From Hyphomicrobiales bacterium (GTDB lineage: Bacteria; Pseudomonadota; Alphaproteobacteria; Rhizobiales; Aestuariivirgaceae), in assembly GCA_027067085.1 (NCBI GenBank), contig JAMOMM010000224.1:1-11753 (forward strand): a DNA stretch of 11,753 nucleotides, given 5' to 3'. Numbering within the stretch: the stretch's first letter is position 1; each line of letters starts with the position of its first letter. A program made the position numbers and the translations under genes. Below, piece by piece: positions 5,401 through 11,753 of this stretch. The notes under the pieces are model-generated. The model made no database searches, was not told where the DNA came from, and saw only the letters and a program-made list of their open reading frames with translations.

Positions 5401-7233
5401 ACGCCGCGAAAACAGTCGCTCGATGTCTGCTAGAGATAGTTCTACATATGTCGGGCGGCCGTGATTGCATTGACCAGAAAACGGCGTTGCTTCCATACCG
5501 CGAAGCAACGCATTCATTTCTTCTGGTTTTAGACGGCGACCTGATCGCACTGACCCGTGGCACGCCATGGTGGCCAGCACATGTTCAAATCGCTCGTTTA
5601 AACTCAAGCCTTCGCCAATGGTGTCGAGATCGTTTGATAGATCATTAATGAGATTTGCAATCTTGGCGCCAGCTAAAAGTGCAGGCACTTCACGCACCAC
5701 AATCGCATCGGGTCCAAAAGGTTCAAGCACTAAGCCTGCTTGTGCCAACTCATCAGCAACGCCAGCGAACCGTTCAACACTTGCAGCATCCATGGCAATC
5801 ACCTCTGGAACCAGTAGCGGCTGCATGGCAATGGCATTGGCTTCTCGTTGGGCTTTGAGTTTTTCTAAAACCAAACGTTCATGCGCTGCGTGTTGATCGA
5901 CAATGACAATGCCAGTTTTGGTTTGGGTTAGAATGTAGTTTTCATGAAATTGCGCCCGTGCCGCGCCAAGTGGTTTGTCTACATCATCAGATAGTGGTGC
6001 ATTGTGCGCGCTGGTATCGGCGCTGGTGGAGGCAAAGCCATCAAAGCTTTGCACGCCAGAGTTTTGCCCATCTTCATTAAAGGCATGCTCGCCCATTCTT
6101 GGACGCGTTGGCGAAAAATGTTTGCCGTGCGAACCATCATATTGGCCCTGAACAGAATTGCGAAATGCGTTGATGGTGTTCTCGCTATTGGTTGAGGCGG
6201 TGCGGTGTCCAGCAAAGCCAATAGCCTCGCGAATGGAAGAAATAATCATTGAATTCACGCTGCGCTGATCGCGGAACCGAACCTCGGCCTTTGCTGGGTG
6301 CACATTTACATCAACATATTCTGGCGGGCTGGTGATAAACAATGCCACCATTGGAAAGCGTTGTTTCATCAAAAAATCAGAATAGGCTCCACGCACCGCG
6401 CCAAGCAAGGTGCGGTCCTTAACAGCGCGGCCATTAACGAACATGAATTGCATGGTTGATTGTGATCGGTTTAGCGTTGGCAGGCTGGCAAAGCCTTGGA
6501 TTGAAAAAGGTTCGCGCACCGCATCAATCGGTACACTGTTTTCAATAAAATCAGCCCCCATAATATCAGACAAGCGTTTTTTCTGACCTTCAATATCAGA
6601 CAAGCGTTTTTTCTGACCTTCAATATCAGGGGCATTTTTTGCCAAGTTAATCAATTGGCGCTCGCCCGACATAAGACTGAAACCAATGTCAGGTCGCGCC
6701 ATTGCAAGGCGGCGCATAATGGCGGCGACTTCGCCCGTTTCAGCTCGTTCGGCCTTTAAAAATTTAAGTCGGGCAGGGACGGCATAAAACAAATCGCGCA
6801 CTTCAATATCGGTGCCATCACCACCAGATGCTGGTCGTACATCGTGCACATGGCCACCTTCAATACGGATTTCATGTGCTTCGTTTGAACCACGGGCTCG
6901 CGATATAATTTTAAGCCGCGACACCGCCCCGATGGAGGGCAGGGCCTCACCGCGAAAACCAAGGCTTTGAATATTGACCAAATCATCATCAGGCAATTTA
7001 GATGTGGCATGGCGTTCAACCGCTAAAGCCAATTCATCAGCGTTCATGCCCTTGCCATCATCAGCCACGCGAATGAGCGTGCGCCCACCATCAACCAAAT
7101 GCACATTGATCTGGTGACTGCCCGCATCAATGGCGTTTTCAACCAGTTCTTTAACCACACTGGCAGGGCGTTCAATCACTTCGCCAGCTGCAATGCGGTT
7201 GATCGTACCTTCTGGTAAGCGCCTAATGGTCAA
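5398..7233 (-). CDS. mutL: DNA mismatch repair protein MutL (endonuclease type)
   Basis: MutL couples MutS mismatch recognition to strand removal. Counting from the TTG at 7233 (611 residues), the N-terminal GHKL ATPase shows E32-NAIDAG, DDGKGM (58-63), ATSKL and GFRGEAL (92-98); the transducer region follows, then a variable linker (about 335-430). The C-terminal domain has the nuclease motif DQHA(X)2E(X)4E (D446, E452, E457), ACHGS around C558, CNHGRP from C589, and a final FSR. This is the intrinsic-nuclease type found in bacteria without MutH. The start is chosen because the product then begins MTIRRLP like typical MutL and AAGGA lies nine bases upstream; a TTG at 7260 would add nine residues. 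A perfect 30-bp tandem duplication adds DIEGQKKRLS twice (203-222). The gene lies 32 bp after pgi and is probably co-transcribed. Confidence 0.97.
   Translation of the reverse strand: MTIRRLPEGTINRIAAGEVIERPASVVKELVENAIDAGSHQINVHLVDGGRTLIRVADDGKGMNADELALAVERHATSKLPDDDLVNIQSLGFRGEALPSIGAVSRLKIISRARGSNEAHEIRIEGGHVHDVRPASGGDGTDIEVRDLFYAVPARLKFLKAERAETGEVAAIMRRLAMARPDIGFSLMSGERQLINLAKNAPDIEGQKKRLSDIEGQKKRLSDIMGADFIENSVPIDAVREPFSIQGFASLPTLNRSQSTMQFMFVNGRAVKDRTLLGAVRGAYSDFLMKQRFPMVALFITSPPEYVDVNVHPAKAEVRFRDQRSVNSMIISSIREAIGFAGHRTASTNSENTINAFRNSVQGQYDGSHGKHFSPTRPRMGEHAFNEDGQNSGVQSFDGFASTSADTSAHNAPLSDDVDKPLGAARAQFHENYILTQTKTGIVIVDQHAAHERLVLEKLKAQREANAIAMQPLLVPEVIAMDAASVERFAGVADELAQAGLVLEPFGPDAIVVREVPALLAGAKIANLINDLSNDLDTIGEGLSLNERFEHVLATMACHGSVRSGRRLKPEEMNALLRGMEATPFSGQCNHGRPTYVELSLADIERLFSRR
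6562..6629. repeat. Perfect 30-bp tandem duplication inside mutL
   Basis: Bases 6562-6591 are repeated exactly at 6592-6621, and the first eight bases occur a third time at 6622-6629. The unit is a multiple of three, so the frame is kept and ten residues (DIEGQKKRLS) appear twice. It falls between the ATPase and transducer parts of MutL, just before the RLSDIMGADF-type segment. Exact identity indicates a recent duplication or ongoing slippage. Confidence 0.97.
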
Positions 7234-7242
7234 AAGTGTGGT

Positions 7243-7247
7243 TCCTT
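7243..7247 (-). promoter_or_regulatory. Ribosome binding site deciding the mutL start
   Basis: AAGGA on the minus strand lies nine bases before the TTG at 7233 and inside the frame that would open at the TTG at 7260. No ATG or GTG exists near the expected N-terminus, so this site and the MTIRRLP similarity support the internal TTG. Confidence 0.55.
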
Positions 7248-7265
7248 TAAAGGCTGCCAATCAGC

Positions 7266-8591
7266 CTACATGCTGGATAAAAATTCACGGGTCAAAATTT
7301 TTGATTGCTCAACCGCTGGCTGGTCAAACGGGTCAATGCCCATCATATAGCCTGTCAAAATCGTCTCAAGCATAAAGTGCATCATGAGTTCACCCAATTG
7401 CTCTTCGCCAAGGCCATCCATTTTAAACACCCGTACAGGGCGTTTATTACGGGTGAAAGTTTCAACCGTTGCGCGTTGTTGACAATCGGTCAGATCGCCA
7501 ACCGAATGTCCCGCCAGATAGCCAACCAATGGGTCAGAGCGAAACGACACTGGAATTTGTGGACCTTCGCCCGCTGTAGGCAGTTGAATGACGTTAAGCA
7601 ACTTGTCACGCGGCCCGTCTAAAAACAATTGCATCAAACTGTGTTGATCGACAGGGCCAACGGTTGCTAGCGGTGTTGTGCCTTTGCCGTCCTTACCCAC
7701 ACTTTCAGCCCAAAGCTGTTGGAACCAAGTTGAGAATAACCGCAGGCGATCAGCATAAGGCATCATAACAGTGGTGGTAATACCCTTGTTTTCCATCAAC
7801 GCAATATTGACCGCCGCGCCAAGTGCAGCAGGAATGTCTTTTGCCGATTTTGAACTGAAAACATCATTCGTAGGCGTTTGCGCCCCTTTACGAATGATGC
7901 GAGGGTCAAGCCCCATTACGATAGCTGGAAGCATACCAACGTTTGTGAGGACAGAATAACGCCCGCCAATATCACTAGAATGCTCCAAAGCCATCAGTTT
8001 GTGGCGCTTTGCCAGTTTTAAAACTGTGTTGGTATCAGGTTTGTCTAACTCGGTTAAGACAACCATATGATTGGCTGCGTTCCAATCCAGCCCGTTGTCT
8101 TTTAGCGCATCAAGCATGATGGTCATTTGCATGACAGTCTCAGCGGTGCTGCCAGATTTTGAAACCGCTAAAAACCGGGTGGTCGACATGCCCTGATCTC
8201 GCAAAGCTTGGTCAAGCATCTCAGCATCAAGGTTATCAAGAAAGTGGACGCGTAAAGTGCGGTTATTAAGCTTGAAAGGAATAATACCTGAAACTTTATA
8301 ACCAGCCAATTGCGCCAAGGCTTGCGCCCCAAGACTTGAACCGCCTGTGCCAAGCAGCACCACGTCCGTAGCGCCCGTCATTAAAATTTTAGCTGCTTCT
8401 TCACACGCAGCCAGATCATCGGTTTGATTGGGAACATCCAACAGTGCAAGTTGGCCTGATTTGTGCAGCGCCCGCATTTTTTCAAGCGCCAGTTCGGCTC
8501 TTTCTAACGTACCATCAAGCTCTGCAGGGCTTAACCCAGCATCACCAATTGCAGCTGACAAACAGCGAGAAACATCTTGTTGAATATGCAC
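7266..8591 (-). CDS. pgi: Glucose-6-phosphate isomerase (short type)
   Basis: It interconverts glucose-6-phosphate and fructose-6-phosphate in the cytoplasm (glycolysis/gluconeogenesis and the hexose supply for Entner-Doudoroff and pentose pathways). Counting from GTG 8591 (441 residues), two SIS sugar-phosphate domains are visible: GTGGSSLG (81-88) and the phosphate loop SKSGST (144-149). PGI signatures are SDIGGRYSVLTNVG (206-219), WAES with probable catalytic E296, DQHS with H317, and FDQPAVEQSK ending in K431. It is about 100 residues shorter than E. coli Pgi but close in length to short bacterial forms such as that of Bacillus. The start is GTG, seven bases after AAGGGG; an overlapping TTG at 8594 would add one residue. 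It sits between the M16 pair and mutL, all on one strand. Confidence 0.95.
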   Translation of the reverse strand: MHIQQDVSRCLSAAIGDAGLSPAELDGTLERAELALEKMRALHKSGQLALLDVPNQTDDLAACEEAAKILMTGATDVVLLGTGGSSLGAQALAQLAGYKVSGIIPFKLNNRTLRVHFLDNLDAEMLDQALRDQGMSTTRFLAVSKSGSTAETVMQMTIMLDALKDNGLDWNAANHMVVLTELDKPDTNTVLKLAKRHKLMALEHSSDIGGRYSVLTNVGMLPAIVMGLDPRIIRKGAQTPTNDVFSSKSAKDIPAALGAAVNIALMENKGITTTVMMPYADRLRLFSTWFQQLWAESVGKDGKGTTPLATVGPVDQHSLMQLFLDGPRDKLLNVIQLPTAGEGPQIPVSFRSDPLVGYLAGHSVGDLTDCQQRATVETFTRNKRPVRVFKMDGLGEEQLGELMMHFMLETILTGYMMGIDPFDQPAVEQSKILTREFLSSM

Positions 8592-8598
8592 CAAAGCG

Positions 8599-8604
8599 CC
8601 CCTT
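8599..8604 (-). promoter_or_regulatory. Ribosome binding site of pgi
   Basis: AAGGGG on the minus strand lies seven bases from GTG 8591 and only four from the adjacent TTG 8594, which favours the GTG as start. Confidence 0.5.
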
Positions 8605-8683
8605 TATTTCAATGCAAACGAGAAGCAGTTCTTAGCTGATTCCCTTGCCAATTTGTTCAGAGTCTAGGCGTTTGATAAGATTA

Positions 8684-8749
8684 GAGCCAGAACTAAATTA
8701 TTCACAAAAAGCTACACACAAAGGTGTGGTGTGAATATTGTTCTGGCTC
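8684..8749. repeat. Three-part 66-nt hairpin between the M16 pair and pgi
   Basis: GAGCCAGAAC (8684-8693) pairs with GTTCTGGCTC (8740-8749). Inside it, ATTCAC (8700-8705) pairs with GTGAAT (8731-8736), and CACAC (8715-8719) pairs with GTGTG (8724-8728) around an AAAG loop. It begins about ten bases beyond the stop of the second M16 gene. No T run follows in either direction, so it is more like a dispersed palindrome or mRNA-processing/stabilising hairpin than a plain intrinsic terminator. The rest of the 168-bp gap shows no convincing promoter for pgi. Confidence 0.6.
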
Positions 8750-8759
8750 AAATTGGCGA

Positions 8760-10088
8760 TTAGTTTGTTGTTGCTGTAACACCTTCGGGCTTGCCAATGA
8801 TAGTGAAAGTCAATTGATCGGCTTTCAAAATACGTTTAGCCACGCGCTTAACATCAGCCAACGTCACGGCACGAATGAGTGCATTGCGGTTTTTGATATA
8901 ATCAATACCGCTTCGCGCTGTCATTGTGCCAAGCAATTGGCCCGCAATTTTTGAATTGGTATCAAACCTTAGCGCATAAGCGCCCGTTAAATAGGCAACC
9001 GCTTCATCAAGCTCTTTTTGGGTTGGACCATCTTTTTGCATTCGCGCAAACTCGTCACGAATGACTTTAACAGTCTCGCCAACGCGCGCATTTACCGTTG
9101 CCGTTGAACCCAAAACCAACCCAGCATGGTCCATCGGAAAAAGGGTAGCATAAGCTGAATAAGCTAACCCGCGTTTTTCGCGAACTTCTTCCATCAAGCG
9201 CGATGAAAATTGCCCACTGCCTAGAATATGGAAAACGATGTAACCAGGGATAAAGTCTTTATCCAAACGCTTAATGCCAGGTTGGCCAAATTGGATAACG
9301 CTTTGGGGCATATTGCGATCAATAATTTGAACCATCGCTTTGGTATTCACGCTCGCATCGGTAATGCTTGGCACAGAAGATTTTGCTGGTAATGAGCCAA
9401 AGGTATCATCAAGGAGTTTCTTGAGGGTTTTGGCATCAATGTCACCAGTTACCGCGATCAATAGGTCATCACGGGTGAACAACATTTTTGCTTTGTCTTT
9501 AAGGTCTTGTGCTGTGATGTTTTTTAAAGTTACTTCAGTGCCTGTTTTCGGCCGTGCATAAGGATGGTTGCCAACCATTGTTTTTAACCATGCGCGAGAA
9601 ACAATGGTGCGAGGGTTTTCTTTATCAGTTTTAAGGCCAACAAGATTTTGTTGTAACATACGAGCATATGGAGCAGCATCCATACGTGGAGAAGTTAGAG
9701 CTAACTTTAGCATCGAGAAAGCTTTATCACGGTTTTCAGTGAGCGTTTGTAAAGAACCGTTAAAGCGATCTTGCTTAGCTGAAAAACTCATCTTGATTGA
9801 CAGGTCTGAAATGATCTGTTGGAACTCAGTGGACTTAATATCGCCCGCCCCTTCATCAAGCATGCCTGATAGAAAATCGCTCATGCCTAATTTTTCATCT
9901 GGGTCGCTTGTCGACCCACCTTTGAATGAAAAACGCATGGCAATAAGCGGGTTTGAGTGATCTTCAACCAACCAAGCGGTAACGCCCGTGTCAGATTTTA
10001 CCACTTGAATTTCGATGGCGTGGGCTGTGCTTGAAAGCATAAACAAACTTGCAAACAAGCCAACGAATGTAGAAATAATTTTTTTCAT
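8760..10088 (-). CDS. M16 family peptidase-like subunit, catalytic motif lost
   Basis: A 442-residue M16B-type protein with a Sec signal peptide (hydrophobic 5-18, likely cleavage after AHA at 24). Where active members carry HXXEH, this protein reads SDFLSGMLDEG (70-80), so neither zinc-binding histidine nor catalytic glutamate is present. The C-terminal M16 half is intact and keeps SSRLMEEVREKRGLAYS (296-312) with the Arg/Tyr pair used for substrate binding in the alpha-type subunits. Family knowledge: the paired Sphingomonas proteins Sph2681/Sph2682 and mitochondrial processing peptidase combine one catalytic and one non-catalytic chain, and this gene follows its catalytic partner after only 16 bp. 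It is therefore probably the non-catalytic half of a periplasmic or membrane-associated heterodimer. No good Shine-Dalgarno is visible; translational coupling would explain that. Confidence 0.93.
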   Translation of the reverse strand: MKKIISTFVGLFASLFMLSSTAHAIEIQVVKSDTGVTAWLVEDHSNPLIAMRFSFKGGSTSDPDEKLGMSDFLSGMLDEGAGDIKSTEFQQIISDLSIKMSFSAKQDRFNGSLQTLTENRDKAFSMLKLALTSPRMDAAPYARMLQQNLVGLKTDKENPRTIVSRAWLKTMVGNHPYARPKTGTEVTLKNITAQDLKDKAKMLFTRDDLLIAVTGDIDAKTLKKLLDDTFGSLPAKSSVPSITDASVNTKAMVQIIDRNMPQSVIQFGQPGIKRLDKDFIPGYIVFHILGSGQFSSRLMEEVREKRGLAYSAYATLFPMDHAGLVLGSTATVNARVGETVKVIRDEFARMQKDGPTQKELDEAVAYLTGAYALRFDTNSKIAGQLLGTMTARSGIDYIKNRNALIRAVTLADVKRVAKRILKADQLTFTIIGKPEGVTATTN

Positions 10089-10104
10089 GGGATTTGCTAG
10101 CCTG

Positions 10105-11445
10105 TTACTTAGATTTGTCGTTTAAAAGGTGTCCAGTTACCGAGCGCTCAATTTTAAGCACTTTGGCAGCTGCATTTTTAATATCGTCTAGCGTGACCGC
10201 ATCAAGGCGATCAGGGTAAGATAAAATATGCTCAACCGAACGCCCGCCAACCAGTGCACGACCAAAAACATTGGCGAGTGAGGCTTGGCTATCAAGGGTA
10301 TAAACAGTTTCTGCTTTCATCACACGGCGTGAACGATCAAGCTCTTTTTGGGTGATACCTGTTTTGAGCGTTTGCGCAATGAAGGCATCTAATTTCTTTT
10401 CAAGTGCGTCCAGATCACCACCCGGTAGTGGGACAGCATATATGCCAAACGTGCCAGAATCCATATTTGATCCAGAATACCAAACACCAACACTAACCGC
10501 TATTTTGTCTTTAATAACAAATTGTTTGTAAAGGCGACTGGTTGTGCCACCACCCAAAACATCGGCTAATAGGTCAAGAGCTTCAGCTTCGCTTTTTTTA
10601 GCGCGTAAAAAGCTAGGGGCCAAATACATGCGGGTCACATAAGGCGAGGCAACGCGTTTATCACGCATGATGACACGGCGCGCGGCGATGGGCTTTGGCT
10701 CTTGGGTGCGAACCCGTGGCCCTGGCGTGGCACTGTTTTTCAAAACACCATAATGTTTCTTTGCCAGCGCTAAAACTTGTTCAGGTGTCACATCTCCTGC
10801 AACAACCAAAATGGCGTTTGAAGGCGTGTAATACTTTTTATAAAACGCAATTGCATCGGCGCGGGTTAGCTTTGCAACTTCTGACATCCAGCCAATAATG
10901 GGAATGCCATATGGGTGAGCAGTATAGAGCGCGGCATAAAGTTGCTCGTTGAACAATCTATCAGGCTTGTTGTCGGTGCGGGTGCGGCGCTCTTCTTTCA
11001 CCACATCGCGTTCAGTTGCAATGTCTTTGTCCAAAATAATCAGATTTTGCATCCGATCAGCTTCCAGCTCCATCACCATTTCTAAACGGTCTTTAGAAAT
11101 GCTCTGGTAGTAGCCCGTATAATCTTGATGGGTAAAAGCGTTGTCTTGGCCACCATTGCGTGAAATGATTTTTGAAAAATCAGCAGCAGGGCGGTTTTTA
11201 GTGCCTTTAAACATCAGGTGCTCAAGAAAGTGGGCAATGCCAGATTTGCGATTCTCTTCATCAGCCGCACCAACTTTATACCACACCATATGGGTTACAA
11301 CAGGCGCGCGGTGGGCAGGAATAACCACAACTTTCATGCCGTTTTTGAGCGTGAACTCACTGACATCAATATTAAGGGGTTTGGCAATTAACGATGTTGA
11401 AAACAACATAGAAGCAGCCACAAGAAACGGCATCACAAATTTCAT
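10105..11445 (-). CDS. M16 family zinc metallopeptidase, catalytic subunit
   Basis: This 446-residue M16B protease has a Sec signal peptide (hydrophobic 4-20, likely cleavage after LIA at 21). The inverted zinc motif HXXEH is present as H72-FLE-H76, and the distal glutamate ligand is in ERDVVKEERR (145-154), most likely E152 by spacing. The rest follows the family: QDNAFTHQDYTGYY (100-113), the HPYGIPIIGW segment (177-186), and a second M16 domain beginning at about residue 200, with TTSRLY in place of the partner's SSRL motif. It presumably degrades or processes peptides in the envelope with the next gene's product. It is the first gene of the run that continues through pgi to mutL. A plausible promoter lies about 30 bp upstream. 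The ATG has only a weak GAGA-type ribosome site. Confidence 0.95.
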   Translation of the reverse strand: MKFVMPFLVAASMLFSTSLIAKPLNIDVSEFTLKNGMKVVVIPAHRAPVVTHMVWYKVGAADEENRKSGIAHFLEHLMFKGTKNRPAADFSKIISRNGGQDNAFTHQDYTGYYQSISKDRLEMVMELEADRMQNLIILDKDIATERDVVKEERRTRTDNKPDRLFNEQLYAALYTAHPYGIPIIGWMSEVAKLTRADAIAFYKKYYTPSNAILVVAGDVTPEQVLALAKKHYGVLKNSATPGPRVRTQEPKPIAARRVIMRDKRVASPYVTRMYLAPSFLRAKKSEAEALDLLADVLGGGTTSRLYKQFVIKDKIAVSVGVWYSGSNMDSGTFGIYAVPLPGGDLDALEKKLDAFIAQTLKTGITQKELDRSRRVMKAETVYTLDSQASLANVFGRALVGGRSVEHILSYPDRLDAVTLDDIKNAAAKVLKIERSVTGHLLNDKSK

Positions 11446-11481
11446 TAAAACGTCTCACTGAATAGTTTACGTAAGGTACAC

Positions 11482-11510
11482 ATTGTATCTGATTTCTGTT
11501 GTGAACCCAA
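11482..11510 (-). promoter_or_regulatory. Probable sigma70 promoter of the M16 cluster
   Basis: On the minus strand TTGGGT (11505-11510) and TACAAT (11482-11487) are exactly 17 bp apart. The -10 matches five of six consensus bases and the -35 has the key TTG. Transcription would start near 11475, giving a leader of about 30 nt to the ATG at 11445. A GTTGTGAA motif occurs in this promoter (11499-11506) and again at 11547-11554, with no known meaning. Confidence 0.5.
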
Positions 11511-11609
11511 CCCCAACAAAAAGCCACTAAATTCTTTGTAAGAAAGTTGTGAATAGCAACACGCTTCGGCAAACCCTGCGGTATACTCAGCCGTAAACTT
11601 CTGAAACTA

Positions 11610-11683
11610 GGTGCGACCGCACCTCGGCCGATCAGGCCGCGCCAGCGCAGGCCCGAGCGCAGCGAGGATCAGCCGTGAGCGGA
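11610..11683. repeat. GC-rich palindromic block
   Basis: About 74 bp of clearly GC-rich sequence sit in AT-rich surroundings. They contain GGTGCG-AC-CGCACC (11610-11623), CGGCC-GATCA-GGCCG (11625-11639), and an outer pairing of CGGCCGATC (11625-11633) with GATCAGCCG (11667-11675) that has one G-T type mismatch. The short minus-strand frame through it has no start or recognisable product. It may be a dispersed palindromic repeat of this genome; a single copy cannot prove that. Confidence 0.45.
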
Positions 11684-11703
11684 ATTAAACCCGTGTTTAC
11701 CAA

Positions 11704-11753
11704 TTAAGTCTGATTATCCTTAAACCACTTTGGCAAATTGAAGATAGTGCCGT
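11704..11753 (-). CDS. Possible 3' end of a gene entering from the right edge
   Basis: One minus-strand frame entering from the right reads GTIFNLPKWFKDNQT and ends in TAA at 11704. It is followed on that strand by a small hairpin, TAAAC-N4-GTTTA (near 11687-11700). The other two frames also stop soon, so the evidence is only that the peptide looks protein-like and lies upstream of the M16 genes in the same direction. No function can be given. Confidence 0.3.
   Translation of the reverse strand, partial: GTIFNLPKWFKDNQT

Noticed and set aside
5307..5648. Plus-strand frame across repeat copy 2 and the mutL 3' end
   Set aside because: It is the reverse-strand shadow of mutL joined to the repeat; no start signal and no protein-like pattern.
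9568..9960. 130-codon plus-strand frame opposite the second M16 gene
   Set aside because: It lies wholly antisense to a well-supported coding sequence and resembles no protein.
1..11753. tRNA, rRNA or riboswitch genes
   Set aside because: No cloverleaf with TTCGA-type T loop, no rRNA-like stretch and no known riboswitch core was seen in the intergenic regions.

Overview
The window reads as chromosome of an alphaproteobacterium, most likely Hyphomicrobiales (Rhizobiales) or a close relative, of moderate to low GC. Three things suggest this. The right half is a minus-strand cluster of two M16 peptidases, a short-type glucose-6-phosphate isomerase and an endonuclease-type MutL. The left half carries a dispersed two-hairpin repeat of about 107 bp that resembles the RIME elements of rhizobia. 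The starts often use TTG or GTG. The assignment rests on protein style and context, not on a search.

Layout. Bases 1-616 hold no convincing complete gene: the probable first codons of a minus-strand gene leaving the left edge (1-12), its possible promoter, repeat copy 1 (220-326) and a nested terminator-like hairpin (483-548). Next comes a small secreted protein with six cysteines (617-946, minus). Its upstream region combines a perfect TATAAT, a near-perfect FNR/FixK box and a 5' leader hairpin. A TetR/AcrR regulator with a WHG-type C-terminus (1176-1814, minus) is divergent from a DUF2189-type membrane protein (1998-2825, plus). The space between them holds seven tandem 11-bp repeats and a dyad. 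A 789-residue LysM protein of unknown function, with no cysteine and no signal peptide, follows (2916-5285, plus). Repeat copy 2 (5295-5400) then separates this block from the housekeeping cluster.

From 5398 to 11445 all genes are on the minus strand: in order of transcription, a catalytic M16 protease, its degenerate M16 partner, pgi and mutL. A sigma70-like promoter lies just upstream of the first protease. The two M16 genes are probably co-translated and act as a heterodimer in the cell envelope. pgi and mutL are only 32 bp apart. A 66-nt three-part hairpin lies between the M16 pair and pgi. The last 300 bases contain a GC-rich palindromic block and a possible gene end.

The most notable observations are a perfect 30-bp in-frame tandem duplication inside mutL; an inverted pair of repeat elements with a compensatory base-pair change in one hairpin, flanking the roughly 5-kb variable block; the helically phased 11-bp repeat array ahead of tetR; the FNR/FixK-type control region of the cysteine-rich secreted protein; and the orphan LysM protein. 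No complete new defence or mobile system is recognisable here.
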